A program made the position numbers and the translations under genes. Shown here piece after piece: positions 45,419-55,287 of a DNA stretch of 64,000 bases (positions are counted from its first letter, which is position 1; each line of letters starts with the position of its first letter). Origin of the DNA: G965226155 sp965226155 (GTDB lineage: Bacteria; Pseudomonadota; Gammaproteobacteria; Eutrophobiales; Eutrophobiaceae); assembly GCA_965226155.1 (NCBI GenBank), contig OZ245331.1, forward strand, positions 620,001 through 684,000, given 5' to 3'. Under the pieces are notes generated by a model, which was not told the origin of the DNA, did no database searches, and saw nothing but the letters and a program-made list of their open reading frames with translations.

Positions 45419-46171
45419 ATGAAAGCAATTATGTTAGCAGCCGGCGTTGGAGAACGGCTGAAAAATAGTTTCGATGGCAAGCCTAAATGCCTGCTTGATA
45501 TCGGTGGGGGAACACTGCTATCACGCCATATGGCTGCACTCGCCTCTTGTAAGATTGAGGAATTGCAGATTGTCACCGGCTATCAAAATGACATGATTGA
45601 ATCCGAGATCAAGCGAAACAATTCCAGTTTGCGGGTATCGACCATTTACAATCCAGACTACCGAGAAGGAAGTGTCGTAAGCCTTTTTAAAGCTAAAGGA
45701 TTTTTAACTTCAGGGGTGAACACTATACTGATGGATGCTGATGTTCTATATCACCCAAAGATTTTACATATCCTTATTAACTCTATTCATGAGAATTGCT
45801 TTATACTTGACCGTGATTTTGAATCTGGCAACGAGCCGGTTAAGCTTTGTGTCGCTGGAGGCAATCTGATTGATTTTAGAAAACAAATCCATAAGGATGT
45901 GAAATTCGATTTTCAGGGTGAATCAGTCGGCTTCTTCAAATTCTCGGCCACCATTGGGCAAAAACTTGTGGATCGTGCTGATCAATATATTAAAACAAGA
46001 CGGCAAAACGAACCATATGAAGAAATCATAAGGGATTTGTTGCTAGAATACCCCGAAGTTTTTTGTTTTGAAGATATAACGGGCCTGCCCTGGTTAGAAA
46101 TCGATTTCCCTGAAGATGTCACGAGAGCAACTCAAGACATACTTCCAAAAATTGAACAGGTTGAACTCTAA
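45419..46171 (+). CDS. Nucleotidyltransferase, sugar/alcohol-phosphate type
   Basis: This 250-residue single-domain nucleotidyltransferase starts at ATG 45419. The signature NTP-binding loop is MLAAGVGERLKNSFDGKPKC, followed by a metal-binding Asp in LMDADVLYHP and a late acidic LEIDFPEDV. Relatives include choline-phosphate and sugar-phosphate cytidylyltransferases. The stop overlaps the PEP mutase fusion (TAATG), so it is first in the AEP operon. From context a role in activating AEP or a lipid or sugar acceptor with CTP is likely, but specificity is inferred. Confidence 0.83.
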   Translation: MKAIMLAAGVGERLKNSFDGKPKCLLDIGGGTLLSRHMAALASCKIEELQIVTGYQNDMIESEIKRNNSSLRVSTIYNPDYREGSVVSLFKAKGFLTSGVNTILMDADVLYHPKILHILINSIHENCFILDRDFESGNEPVKLCVAGGNLIDFRKQIHKDVKFDFQGESVGFFKFSATIGQKLVDRADQYIKTRRQNEPYEEIIRDLLLEYPEVFCFEDITGLPWLEIDFPEDVTRATQDILPKIEQVEL

Positions 46172-47826
46172 TGGCCACGCAAGCAAAAATTATCAGGAAA
46201 CAAGTGACTAAGACCAAACAACTTAGAGAATTATTAGTTTCGCCAAAGCTTGAATTTATACTTGAAGCCCATAATGGAATATCAGCACGGATTGTTGAGC
46301 AATCGGGTTTCAAAGGTTTATGGGCCAGTGGTCTGGCACTATCTGCACAGTTTGGCGTCAGAGACAATAATGAAGCAAGCTGGACACAGGTTGTGGAAAT
46401 GCTTGAGTTCATGTCAGATACAACAACAATCCCTATCCTGCTAGATGGTGATACCGGATACGGAAACTTTAATAACATGCGAAGGCTGGTACGTAAGCTT
46501 GAACAACGCAATATTGCCGGAGTCTGTATTGAGGATAAACAATTCCCAAAAACCAATAGCTTTATCCAGGGTGACCGTCAGCCACTTGCAGATATAGACG
46601 AATTTAGCGGCAAGATAAAAGCAGGTAAAGACAGCCAGATTGACGATGATTTTTGTATTGTGGCTCGTGTCGAGGCATTGATTGCAGGTTGGGACCTAAG
46701 TGAAGCCCTTAAACGTGCGGCGGCCTATCACGAGGCTGGCGCTGATGCGATTTTGATCCACAGTAAACGTTCAATTCCAGATGAAATTATTGAATTTTCC
46801 AACGAATGGGCACGCCGATGTCCATTAGTTATTGTACCAACTAAATATTACAGCACACCAACTGATGTTTTTCGCAAAGCCGGGATCAGCCTTGCCATAT
46901 GGGCAAATCACATGATTCGAGCCTCAATCGATGCAATGGAAAAAACCAGCAACCAAATTTTCGATCATGAATCAATTTTGGATGTAGAAGACAAAATTGC
47001 CAGTGTCGATCATATATTTAATCTGCAACGTGCAGACGAATTAAGCCAGGCGCAGGATAAATATCTTAAACCAAAAACACAAATAAGTGCAATTGTACTC
47101 GCCGCTAGCCGGGGTAATGCATTACGCGAACTTACTAAAGACCGGCCGAAGGTAATGCTAAAAATTGGCGGCAAGCCCCTATTACAGAGATTAACGACTG
47201 AATTCAAAAGGCAATCAATCAACAAAATAACAGTGGTGGGAGGATATAAGGCAGATGCTATAAACATTGGTGGGATTGACATTAAAGTAAATGACCAATA
47301 TGAATCGACGGGGGAATTAACTTCTCTGAATTGTGCTAAAGATGCCTTCAGCAATAATATGGTCATCGTATATGGCGATCTATTGTTTCGTAGTTATATC
47401 CTGAGAGATTTAATTAATAGTGATGGCGATATTGTTGTTGTGATTGATTCAGATCAATCACAACAACCTATTAGCGGATCACCGGATTTTGCTTACTGCT
47501 CGAAAGAAGATGACCGTTCCTTGTTTCAACAGGACATTACTTTGGATCATATCGCTACTGAGAATGTACGGGAAACAAGAAAGCCGTCAGGTAGGTGGAT
47601 AGGTATAATCGGAGTAAGAGGCCAAGGACAGAAATGGATTACTGAAACATTGTTAGATCTGGGGAAAACTGACTCTTATAATCAATTATCCATACCCGAC
47701 TTATTGAATTACCTCATCGAGCAGGGTAAACAAATTAATGTTCATTACATTAATGGTCACTGGTTAGACGTAAATGTCCTGAATGATATGGATCGCGCTA
47801 GTAATTTTACCCATGGTGAATTCTAG
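46171..47826 (+). CDS. Phosphoenolpyruvate mutase fused to a nucleotidyltransferase domain
   Basis: This 551-residue bifunctional protein carries PEP mutase at residues 1 to about 295, which forms the C-P bond by turning PEP into phosphonopyruvate. The diagnostic motif EDKxxxxxNS is present at residues 121-130 (EDKQFPKTNS), with GDTGYGN upstream binding Mg. From about residue 304 a second domain follows: IVLAASRGNALRELTKDRPK (altered LAAGxGxRL loop), YGDLLF and a late HWLDVNVLNDMD, a nucleotidyltransferase of the PntC/cytidylyltransferase kind. The Gly of the first motif is Ser. The fusion links C-P bond formation to nucleotide activation of the phosphonate. Family knowledge: related domains make CMP-AEP. 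Confidence 0.9.
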   Translation: MATQAKIIRKQVTKTKQLRELLVSPKLEFILEAHNGISARIVEQSGFKGLWASGLALSAQFGVRDNNEASWTQVVEMLEFMSDTTTIPILLDGDTGYGNFNNMRRLVRKLEQRNIAGVCIEDKQFPKTNSFIQGDRQPLADIDEFSGKIKAGKDSQIDDDFCIVARVEALIAGWDLSEALKRAAAYHEAGADAILIHSKRSIPDEIIEFSNEWARRCPLVIVPTKYYSTPTDVFRKAGISLAIWANHMIRASIDAMEKTSNQIFDHESILDVEDKIASVDHIFNLQRADELSQAQDKYLKPKTQISAIVLAASRGNALRELTKDRPKVMLKIGGKPLLQRLTTEFKRQSINKITVVGGYKADAINIGGIDIKVNDQYESTGELTSLNCAKDAFSNNMVIVYGDLLFRSYILRDLINSDGDIVVVIDSDQSQQPISGSPDFAYCSKEDDRSLFQQDITLDHIATENVRETRKPSGRWIGIIGVRGQGQKWITETLLDLGKTDSYNQLSIPDLLNYLIEQGKQINVHYINGHWLDVNVLNDMDRASNFTHGEF

Positions 47827-47856
47827 ACTCATTCAATTACCGCACTACTTCTTTTA

Positions 47857-49011
47857 ATGATCCAGGCAGAAAGTTTTGTTGAAGTTGCACGCAACTTCGG
47901 ATTCACACAATACACAGGTGTTCCGTGCTCTTTTCTTACCCCTTTTATTAATTACATCATCAATGACGATACCCTAAGTTATATTTCTTCCGCAAATGAA
48001 GGTGATGCCATTGCAACAGCAGCTGGCTCTGCAATTGCAGGTAAACGATCCGTAGTCATGATGCAGAATTCAGGCCTCGGAAATGCGGTTAGCCCACTCA
48101 CCTCTCTTACCTACGTCTTTAGAATTCCTGTTTTGATTATTGCTACCCATAGAGGTGCTCCAGGTGTCAACGATGAACCCCAGCACGAGTTGATGGGGGA
48201 AATAACCACTGACCTGTTTGAGGCCATGCAGATACCCTGGGAAGAGTTTCCAACAAGTGAGCCTGGAATCAAACCTGCGCTAGAGAGAGCAACTATTTAT
48301 ATGCAAAAGCAACATCGCCCATATGCATTCATTATGAAGAAAGGAACAGTTGCGCCGCATGAACTTCGGAACGAACCTCAATTAAAAAGAATGATGGACG
48401 ATACTATTGAGAAAAATTTTGACAACAAAAAAATAGCACAAACATCTCGTAGCGATGCACTGAGTCACATCATTAAAAATACACCTGAGTCAGAGACCAT
48501 AGTCATCGGTTCAACTGGGTTTACCGGCCGCGAACTGTGTGCACTTAATGACAGAATTAACCATTTATATATGGTCGGTTCTATGGGATGTGTTTCCTCT
48601 TTCGGGCTGGGAATATCTCTGGCGAGACCCGACAAGAAAGTGGTCGTCATCGATGGCGATGGTGCTGCACTAATGCGTATGGGAAATTTTGCGACAGTAG
48701 GCTGTTATGCAAAGGGAAACTTTATCCATATATTACTGGATAACGAAGTGCATGACTCAACCGGCGCACAATCTACGGTTTCCTCAATGATACGTTTTGC
48801 GGACATTGCCAAGGCCTGTGCGTATGCTGTTACATTTCAGGGGACAAACCCTGTACTTATTGATGAATTATTTCAGATTAATAATCATAACGGAGCGCGT
48901 CTTGGCCACTTGAAGATCAAGCAGGGTACCTTGAAAGATTTACCCAGACCTAAATTAGCCCCTTATGAGGTTTTGCACAGACTAATGAAACACATCAACA
49001 CGGAATTCTAG
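47857..49011 (+). CDS. Phosphonopyruvate decarboxylase
   Basis: This 384-residue thiamine-diphosphate enzyme drives the PEP mutase equilibrium by decarboxylating phosphonopyruvate to phosphonoacetaldehyde. The N-terminal half carries the conserved ANEGDAIATAAGSAIAGK segment and the active Glu in SSANEG. The ThDP motif is GDGAALMRMGNFATVG followed by LDNEVHDSTGAQ. It is the second enzyme of the phosphonate pathway, 30 bases after the PEP mutase fusion and 2 bases ahead of the transaminase. Confidence 0.93.
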   Translation: MIQAESFVEVARNFGFTQYTGVPCSFLTPFINYIINDDTLSYISSANEGDAIATAAGSAIAGKRSVVMMQNSGLGNAVSPLTSLTYVFRIPVLIIATHRGAPGVNDEPQHELMGEITTDLFEAMQIPWEEFPTSEPGIKPALERATIYMQKQHRPYAFIMKKGTVAPHELRNEPQLKRMMDDTIEKNFDNKKIAQTSRSDALSHIIKNTPESETIVIGSTGFTGRELCALNDRINHLYMVGSMGCVSSFGLGISLARPDKKVVVIDGDGAALMRMGNFATVGCYAKGNFIHILLDNEVHDSTGAQSTVSSMIRFADIAKACAYAVTFQGTNPVLIDELFQINNHNGARLGHLKIKQGTLKDLPRPKLAPYEVLHRLMKHINTEF

Positions 49012-49012
49012 T

Positions 49013-50077
49013 ATGCATCTATTACTAAACCCAGGACCTGTGTCCTTATCTGAAAAAGTACGGTCGGCTATGGGAAAACCTGATATTTGTCACCGCGAGA
49101 CCGAGTTTGCCGAACTTCAATCAGAAATAAGACGAAAATTACTTGGTGTATATGGACTAGATGATAGCTGGGCAGCTATCACTATTACAGGATCAGGTAC
49201 TTCAGCATTGGAAGCGATGTTAACCAGCATCATCACCAACGATGACAAGGTGCTCATTATCGAGAATGGAGTATATGGTGAAAGATTAAGCAAGATATGC
49301 CAAACATATAATATAAATTACACCGCTATTCACCACCAGTGGAATGAAAAAATCGAAATTGACGAAATTAAAGCACATCTAACACCTGATATTTCTTTCA
49401 TTTGTGTGGTACACCATGAAACGACTACTGGCCGATTAAATGATCTTAAACCAATCGCCGAATTAGCTACTAATGCTGGTATCCCATTGCTAGTTGATGG
49501 AGTGAGTGGTTTTGGCGTAGAAGAGTTGAGATTCTCAGACTGGAATATCGCTGCCTGTGCCGGCACGGCAAATAAATGCCTTCATGGTGTTCCGGGTATA
49601 TCATTCGTAATAATAAATCGATCACTGTCTGACCGGTTAAATGCTAACCATAGGACACTTTATCTGGACCTGGGAGTTTATCTAGCACATCAGGACAAAA
49701 GCAGTACCCCTTTTACCCAGTCAGTACAGGTAATGTATGCACTGGATGCTGCATTAGATGAACACGTAGAACAAGGTGGATGGAAAGGCCGGCAATCGCA
49801 ATACAGAAAAAAAATGGTAATCGTCGATGAAGGAATGTTGTCGCTCGGAATCAAACCATTTCTGGAGCAATTTGATTATTCTTGTGTGCTCCATTCTTAT
49901 CACTTACCAGATGAAATCAGCTACCTCAGGCTCCATGATGAATTGAAAAATCGTGGCTATATTATTTACGCAGGTCAGGGAGAATTGGCTAAATCTATAT
50001 TCAGAGTATCAATGATGGGTGCAGTCTCGGATGATGATGCAATAAGATTCGTCGCTACGGTCAAAGAGATTGTGTAG
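49013..50077 (+). CDS. 2-aminoethylphosphonate aminotransferase
   Basis: This 354-residue class V PLP aminotransferase converts phosphonoacetaldehyde to 2-aminoethylphosphonate (biosynthetic direction by context). It opens with LLNPGPVSLSEKVR, has HRETEF and GSGTSALEA, and the PLP Lys in AGTANKCLHGVPG. It resembles PhnW, which works in degradation. Here the linked PEP mutase and decarboxylase genes show synthesis. No downstream phosphonatase (phnX) is present. It is the last gene of the operon and convergent with dxs. Confidence 0.92.
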   Translation: MHLLLNPGPVSLSEKVRSAMGKPDICHRETEFAELQSEIRRKLLGVYGLDDSWAAITITGSGTSALEAMLTSIITNDDKVLIIENGVYGERLSKICQTYNINYTAIHHQWNEKIEIDEIKAHLTPDISFICVVHHETTTGRLNDLKPIAELATNAGIPLLVDGVSGFGVEELRFSDWNIAACAGTANKCLHGVPGISFVIINRSLSDRLNANHRTLYLDLGVYLAHQDKSSTPFTQSVQVMYALDAALDEHVEQGGWKGRQSQYRKKMVIVDEGMLSLGIKPFLEQFDYSCVLHSYHLPDEISYLRLHDELKNRGYIIYAGQGELAKSIFRVSMMGAVSDDDAIRFVATVKEIV

Positions 50078-50115
50078 ATATTTCCCTTTGTGGAAAATAT
50101 CTTCTGGGAACAGTG

Positions 50116-52065
50116 TTATGCGGTCTTTGCGGTCTTTGCGGTCTTTGCGGTCTTTGCGGTATTTTCTACTTTCGCTACACTATAATGCTGCCGAATAAAG
50201 GCTGATATCCCTTCTTTTGTGAGGCCTGCATCGTCCAACATATCCTGCTGGGAGCCATGCTTGATTAACCTATCTGGCAACCCATAATTTATGATAGTTT
50301 GCACGATTTTATTCTCAGCAAGCACTTCGTTTACTGCACTACCTGCGCCGCCAAGCACGGAATTTTCCTCTACCGTAACGAGTATGTCGTATTCCTCAGC
50401 CAACTGCAGGATAATTTCCTTATCAATCGGTTTTATAAAACGCATATTAACAACTGTCGCATCCAGCTCATCACCTACTTCCATACTAGGTTCAACCATC
50501 GACCCAAATGCAAGAATGGCGATTTGTTTTCCATGACGACGGATTTCAGCTCTACCTATAAGTAAAGCAGTCATTTTCTTCTCGACTTGCACGCCTGGAC
50601 CTGCACCTCTCGAGTATCTTACTGCAGTAGGATGATCCAACATGAATCCTGTATACAGCATCTGTCTACATTCATTTTCATCAGCTGGAGCCATAACAAT
50701 AATATTAGGCAGACAACGCAAAAAAGTGAAATCATAACTCCCGTTATGAGTAGGGCCATCAGCACCAACCAGTCCTGCACGATCGATGGCAAACAATACA
50801 GGTAAGTCTTGATTAACGACATCATGAATAACCTGGTCATATGCCCGTTGGAGGAAGGTGGAATAAATGGCAACCACGGGCTTGAGGCCATCACAAGCCA
50901 TACCTGCTGCGACAGTCACACTGTGTTGCTCTGCTATAGCGACATCGAAATATCGTTGAGGAAACTCTTTCTCAAATTTGATAAGGTCTGAACCCTCTCT
51001 CATGGCTGGCGTTATTGCAACAAGTCGATTATCCAGCCTCGCCATATCACAAACCCATTCCCCAAAGACATTACTGTATGTGGGTTTACTCGCCTTACCA
51101 CCTGGCAACACCCCCTTTTTTAGATCGAACGGTTTGGAAACAGCGTGGTATTTCACCGGATCCGCTTCAGCCGGTGCATAGCCCTTGCCCTTTTTTGTAA
51201 TAATGTGTAACAGCTGTGGTCCTTTCAATTCGTGAATATTGCGGATAGTGTCCATCAAGGTTGGTAGGTGATGACCATCGATTGGACCAATATAATTAAA
51301 TCCGAATTCTTCGAATAAAGTGCCAGGGACAATCAGGCCTTTAATATGCTCTTCTGCCCTTTTCGCGATCTCCCACACTGGAGGCATTTTCGCTAGTACC
51401 TTCTTGCCGGTCTCACGGGCAGATGTATACAGTTTCCCAGATAAAATTTGAGCAAAGCGATTTGATAACGCACCAACATTGGGCGAGATTGACATGTTAT
51501 TGTCGTTGAGAATAACTAGCAAATCACTGTGCCGATCACCTGCGTGGTTTAATGCCTCAAATGCCAAGCCAGCTGTCATCCCGCCATCGCCGATAATGGC
51601 AACGACTTTTCTTTGATTGCCAGTGATATCACTGGCGATAGCCATGCCCAATGCCCCGCTGATAGAGGTACTAGAATGTCCAACGCCAAATGTGTCGTAG
51701 TCACTCTCATCACGTTTCGGAAATGGGGCTAATCCACCTGATTTGCGGATGGTGTGTAACTGATCACGACGCCCAGTCAGTACTTTGTGGACATAAGCCT
51801 GGTGGCCGACATCCCAGACAATGCGATCATCGGGAGTGTTGTAAATATAGTGTAATGCAATCGTTAACTCGACGGCGCCTAAACTAGCAGCAAAGTGACC
51901 ACTGTTCTTACTTGCCCAATGTAATAAAAAATTACGTATTTCTCGAGCTAAAGGCTCAAGGCTTGATTCGGGTAAGGAACGCAGGTCGCGAGGAGACTCG
52001 ATAGTGTCGAGTATTGGTGTGTAAAGTTCGTCTATCATAGGATAATTTTGAGTAAGATTATGCAT
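50116..52065 (-). CDS. dxs: 1-deoxy-D-xylulose-5-phosphate synthase
   Basis: Dxs condenses pyruvate and glyceraldehyde 3-phosphate into DXP, the entry step of the MEP isoprenoid pathway and a precursor of thiamine and PLP. The 649-residue protein has the ThDP motif GDGGMTAGLAFEALNHAG, the SSSVS-type HSSTSISGALG segment, the AEQHSVTVAAGMA motif and GADGPTHNG. Two starts are possible, ATG 52065 or ATG 52038. The C-terminus ends in a repeated Lys-Thr-Ala tail produced by a 9-base tandem repeat. It sits between the AEP operon and hopanoid genes, which use its isoprenoid product. Confidence 0.96.
   Translation of the reverse strand: MHNLTQNYPMIDELYTPILDTIESPRDLRSLPESSLEPLAREIRNFLLHWASKNSGHFAASLGAVELTIALHYIYNTPDDRIVWDVGHQAYVHKVLTGRRDQLHTIRKSGGLAPFPKRDESDYDTFGVGHSSTSISGALGMAIASDITGNQRKVVAIIGDGGMTAGLAFEALNHAGDRHSDLLVILNDNNMSISPNVGALSNRFAQILSGKLYTSARETGKKVLAKMPPVWEIAKRAEEHIKGLIVPGTLFEEFGFNYIGPIDGHHLPTLMDTIRNIHELKGPQLLHIITKKGKGYAPAEADPVKYHAVSKPFDLKKGVLPGGKASKPTYSNVFGEWVCDMARLDNRLVAITPAMREGSDLIKFEKEFPQRYFDVAIAEQHSVTVAAGMACDGLKPVVAIYSTFLQRAYDQVIHDVVNQDLPVLFAIDRAGLVGADGPTHNGSYDFTFLRCLPNIIVMAPADENECRQMLYTGFMLDHPTAVRYSRGAGPGVQVEKKMTALLIGRAEIRRHGKQIAILAFGSMVEPSMEVGDELDATVVNMRFIKPIDKEIILQLAEEYDILVTVEENSVLGGAGSAVNEVLAENKIVQTIINYGLPDRLIKHGSQQDMLDDAGLTKEGISAFIRQHYSVAKVENTAKTAKTAKTAKTA
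50119..50154 (-). repeat. 9-base tandem repeat coding a Lys-Thr-Ala tail of Dxs
   Basis: Four perfect copies of a 9-base unit (coding strand AAGACCGCA) lie directly ahead of the dxs stop codon, preceded by one variant (AATACCGCA). In protein they give NTA then four KTA units. The repeat number could change by slippage without shifting the frame. Confidence 0.95.
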
Positions 52066-52263
52066 TATCTATTAAGCATCGAACTTCTTGCAAGAGCAGT
52101 CTGTCAGAAATAAAATTTAAGAAATAATTAGGCAATATTAATTGGCATATAAGAATACTGTACTTTTAGAAAATGATGCTGTATCTTGCTAATTTCTAGG
52201 GTATTTTTTATACAACAATCCACTTCAGCCTACTGCTAAACCATTAAAAAATCGGAGTTTTTT

Positions 52264-53397
52264 ATGGGTGTACCTTTAGTCCAGCAATACCGCGTTGCCA
52301 AATATATCATCGGTAACAAAATCAAACGGGTAAAGCGATACCCGTTGGTATTAATGCTCGAACCGCTGTTCAGATGTAACTTGGCGTGTGCAGGCTGTGG
52401 CAAAATTGATTATCCAGATGAAATTCTAGACAAACGGTTAAGCTACGATGACTGTATGTCAGCTATCGATGAATGTGGTGCCCCCATCGTTTCTATAGCT
52501 GGCGGCGAACCCTTAATTCATAAGGAAATGCCGAAGATTATCCGTGGATACCTAGACAAGAAAAAATATGTTTATCTTTGCACTAATGCCCTGTTGCTCG
52601 ACGCCCGCATGGATGATTATAGCCCTTCACCTTATCTCACTTTTTCTATCCATCTTGATGGTAACGAACATCGACACGATGCATCGGTGTGCCGGGAAGG
52701 TGTCTTTAAAAAATGTATCGAGGTTATCAAGAAAGCTAGGAAGCGTGGTTTCCGCGTAACGATAAACTGTACCCTATTCCAAGGCGAGACTGCAGAGGAA
52801 GTGGCAGATTTTATGGATACCGCAACAGGTCTCGGCGTTGAAGGTGTCACTATATCCCCTGGATATAACTATGAACGTGCACCAAGGCAGGATGTATTCC
52901 TACAACGCAAGGAAAGTAAACAGTTATTTAGAAATCTATTCAAACTGGGAAAAGGCAAGATGTGGAAATTCAACCAGTCATCACTGTATTTGGATTTTCT
53001 TGCGGGTAATCAAACTTATCATTGCACGCCCTGGGGCAATCCTACACGTAATGTTTTCGGTTGGCAGAAACCCTGTTATCTACTAGTAGGAGAAGGCTAT
53101 ACCAACACTTTTCAAGAGTTAATCGAGACAACTGAATGGGATAAATATGGTACTGGTAATAACCCAAAATGCGCCAATTGCATGGTTCATAGTGGATATG
53201 AAGCAACTGCTGTCGATGACACATTTAGACACCCATTGAATGCGCTGAAGGTTTCGCTGTTTGGACCTAAGACTGATGGGCCTATGGCGCCAGAACTTCC
53301 CATTAAATACAAGGATGAAGAATCTCCACCCTCGATAAAATTGGTTGCTACGATCAACCCTGAACCGGAACAAAACAGCACAAAACAAGTTGCTTAA
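52264..53397 (+). CDS. hpnH: Hopanoid biosynthesis radical SAM protein HpnH
   Basis: HpnH adds the 5'-deoxyadenosyl group to diploptene (hopene), giving adenosylhopane, the first step of extended hopanoids. The 377-residue protein has the radical SAM cluster motif in CNLACAGCGKIDYP near residue 41, a GGEPL SAM motif (SIAGGEPLIHKEM) and C-terminal cysteines in PKCANCMVHSGYE. A GGAG ribosome site precedes ATG 52264. It overlaps hpnB (TAATG). The squalene-hopene cyclase is not in the window and must lie elsewhere. Confidence 0.95.
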   Translation: MGVPLVQQYRVAKYIIGNKIKRVKRYPLVLMLEPLFRCNLACAGCGKIDYPDEILDKRLSYDDCMSAIDECGAPIVSIAGGEPLIHKEMPKIIRGYLDKKKYVYLCTNALLLDARMDDYSPSPYLTFSIHLDGNEHRHDASVCREGVFKKCIEVIKKARKRGFRVTINCTLFQGETAEEVADFMDTATGLGVEGVTISPGYNYERAPRQDVFLQRKESKQLFRNLFKLGKGKMWKFNQSSLYLDFLAGNQTYHCTPWGNPTRNVFGWQKPCYLLVGEGYTNTFQELIETTEWDKYGTGNNPKCANCMVHSGYEATAVDDTFRHPLNALKVSLFGPKTDGPMAPELPIKYKDEESPPSIKLVATINPEPEQNSTKQVA

Positions 53398-54518
53398 TGG
53401 CTCTGGTCTGGCTGGCGCTACCGGGATTTTTCATCTGGATTTGCATTCTTTTCCTACCCTGGCGACCATGGAGTACCCGCGAATCTCTCGACGCAGTTAA
53501 TTCCTCCAATTCAGATTTGCCAGAAGTAACTATATTAATCCCAGCCCGTAATGAAGAAAAAAATATTGCGACAACTGTATTAGCTGCGGCTGAGCAAGGA
53601 AGTCGTCATAAAATTATCATTATAGATGACCAGTCAACAGACAAGACAGCAACTGTCGTTGAAGATCTGAATATCTCCGGTCTGGAATTGATAAGTGGAG
53701 AACCACTACCCCCTGATTGGACCGGGAAACTATGGGCACTTCAACAGGGACTTCAAAGAGTAACCACTGAATATACCCTATTGCTTGATGCCGATATTAA
53801 ATTACAGCCTGGCACACTTGACAGCCTTGAGACAAAAATCCATTTGGAGGCTTTAGATCTGGTTTCGTTGATGGCAACGCTGCGTATGCAAAGTTTCTGG
53901 GAAAAATTGTTAATGCCTGCATTTATCTACTTCTTCAAACTACTCTATCCATTTCATCTTTCTAATTCAAACTCAAAGATGATCGCTGCTGCTGCCGGTG
54001 GTTGTATACTCATCCGGACGGACATTCTGCGTCAAATCGGGGGGTTCGAGGCACTCCGTGGGGAATTGATTGATGACTGTGCACTAGCAAGACAAGTAAA
54101 AAATGCAGGAGGAAAAATTTGGATAGGCTTAACACATTCGGCAGCCAGTCACCGTCATTATGATAGCTTGGCATCGATTTGGGACATGGTCAGCAGGACC
54201 GCGTTCACCCAATTACATTACTCACTGTTGATATTGCTAATTTGCACGATTTTACTTTTATCAGCCTATGTATTGCCAGTTTTAGCGCTGATTTTTAGCA
54301 GTAAAACAAGCTTATTGCTGTCAGTAATAACCTTAATTACAATGTTTTCGACCTATATACCAACATTGAAATATTACGGATTAAGTTATTTTTGGGCGCT
54401 TACTTTACCTATGATTGGGGTATTATACCTGCTGATGACCTGGGATTCTGCGCGCCGTCACTGGAAAGGAACCGGTGCCATATGGAAAAATCGGGCCTAT
54501 AACAAGCAAATTCATTAA
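53397..54518 (+). CDS. hpnB: Hopene-associated glycosyltransferase HpnB
   Basis: This 373-residue family 2 glycosyltransferase is anchored by an N-terminal helix (residues 3-22) and C-terminal membrane helices (about residues 278-350). The GT-A fold begins VTILIPARNEEKNI, with IIDDQSTDKT and the DxD in LLLDADIKL. The acceptor-site segment QIGGFEALRGELIDDCALA is typical. It follows hpnH without a gap. HpnB is common in hopanoid clusters, but its donor and acceptor are not settled. Confidence 0.92.
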   Translation: MALVWLALPGFFIWICILFLPWRPWSTRESLDAVNSSNSDLPEVTILIPARNEEKNIATTVLAAAEQGSRHKIIIIDDQSTDKTATVVEDLNISGLELISGEPLPPDWTGKLWALQQGLQRVTTEYTLLLDADIKLQPGTLDSLETKIHLEALDLVSLMATLRMQSFWEKLLMPAFIYFFKLLYPFHLSNSNSKMIAAAAGGCILIRTDILRQIGGFEALRGELIDDCALARQVKNAGGKIWIGLTHSAASHRHYDSLASIWDMVSRTAFTQLHYSLLILLICTILLLSAYVLPVLALIFSSKTSLLLSVITLITMFSTYIPTLKYYGLSYFWALTLPMIGVLYLLMTWDSARRHWKGTGAIWKNRAYNKQIH

Positions 54519-54583
54519 CTCATAAAACTTTTCAGATAAAAGCGGTTCAAAGATAACATTATCCCTCAACGTTTTTTAATAAA

Positions 54584-55255
54584 ATGACGATAATTTCTGA
54601 AAAACTGTGTTACGGAACCAACCGATTTACCGAATATTTAAGTAGGTTCATACTCCTGCTTGGGATAGTGCTATTTTTAGTGATAGCCCCATCTTCTGCC
54701 CAATCCATAGCAGAAGACCAGCCGCTGGCAAGTGATGTCGTAGAAAAGTTACATACTACTCTAATGCATGTTATGCAAAATTCTGAAAATCTCGGATTTG
54801 ATGGGAGATATAAGGAACTGGCTCCGATTATACATACCTACTTCGATACTCCTTTAATCGCAAAAGTAATATTAAGCCGACAATGGAACGATCTGAGTGA
54901 TGACGGTAAGACGGCATTCGTCGATCTCTATAACCAACTGATTATTGCAACATACGCCTCTCGATTTGCTGATTACGATGGTGAGCAATTTCTCACATTA
55001 TCAATTGAGCAATTGTCCAAGGGCCGTGTCCTAGTAAAATCTGAACTTCAGAGACCGAATGACAAAACGGTAAAGCTTGACTATTTAATGACTCAAAATG
55101 GTGACGACTGGATGATCATTAGTGTGATCGCCAATGGTGCTAATGATCTCGCAATTAAACGTGGTGAATACGCAGACGTTATTAAAATGAAGAGTTATGC
55201 CGGATTGATAACCGAAATTCAAAGCAAAATACACAATATGGAAAAGGAAATTTAA
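54584..55255 (+). CDS. MlaC/HpnM-family periplasmic lipid-binding protein
   Basis: This 223-residue exported protein has an N-terminal signal (hydrophobic residues about 21-38, cleavage near SSAQS) and the Tol-Tol/MlaC fold. The fold includes the ILSRQWNDLSDDGKTAFVDL segment and the VKLDYLMTQNGDDWMIISV strand pair. MlaC carries phospholipids between membranes; the version in hopanoid clusters is called HpnM and is linked to hopanoid traffic. Position after hpnH-hpnB and near mlaA supports this. IS30 copy 4 begins 33 bases past the stop. Confidence 0.87.
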   Translation: MTIISEKLCYGTNRFTEYLSRFILLLGIVLFLVIAPSSAQSIAEDQPLASDVVEKLHTTLMHVMQNSENLGFDGRYKELAPIIHTYFDTPLIAKVILSRQWNDLSDDGKTAFVDLYNQLIIATYASRFADYDGEQFLTLSIEQLSKGRVLVKSELQRPNDKTVKLDYLMTQNGDDWMIISVIANGANDLAIKRGEYADVIKMKSYAGLITEIQSKIHNMEKEI

Positions 55256-55287
55256 CGCTAATTAAATACTTATTTGATCTATAATAT

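Noticed and set aside
50076..50102. Terminator hairpin between the AEP aminotransferase and dxs
   Set aside because: The arms AGATATTTCC and GGAAAATATCT pair with a bulge and are AT-rich, and no T run follows on either strand, so the support is too weak.
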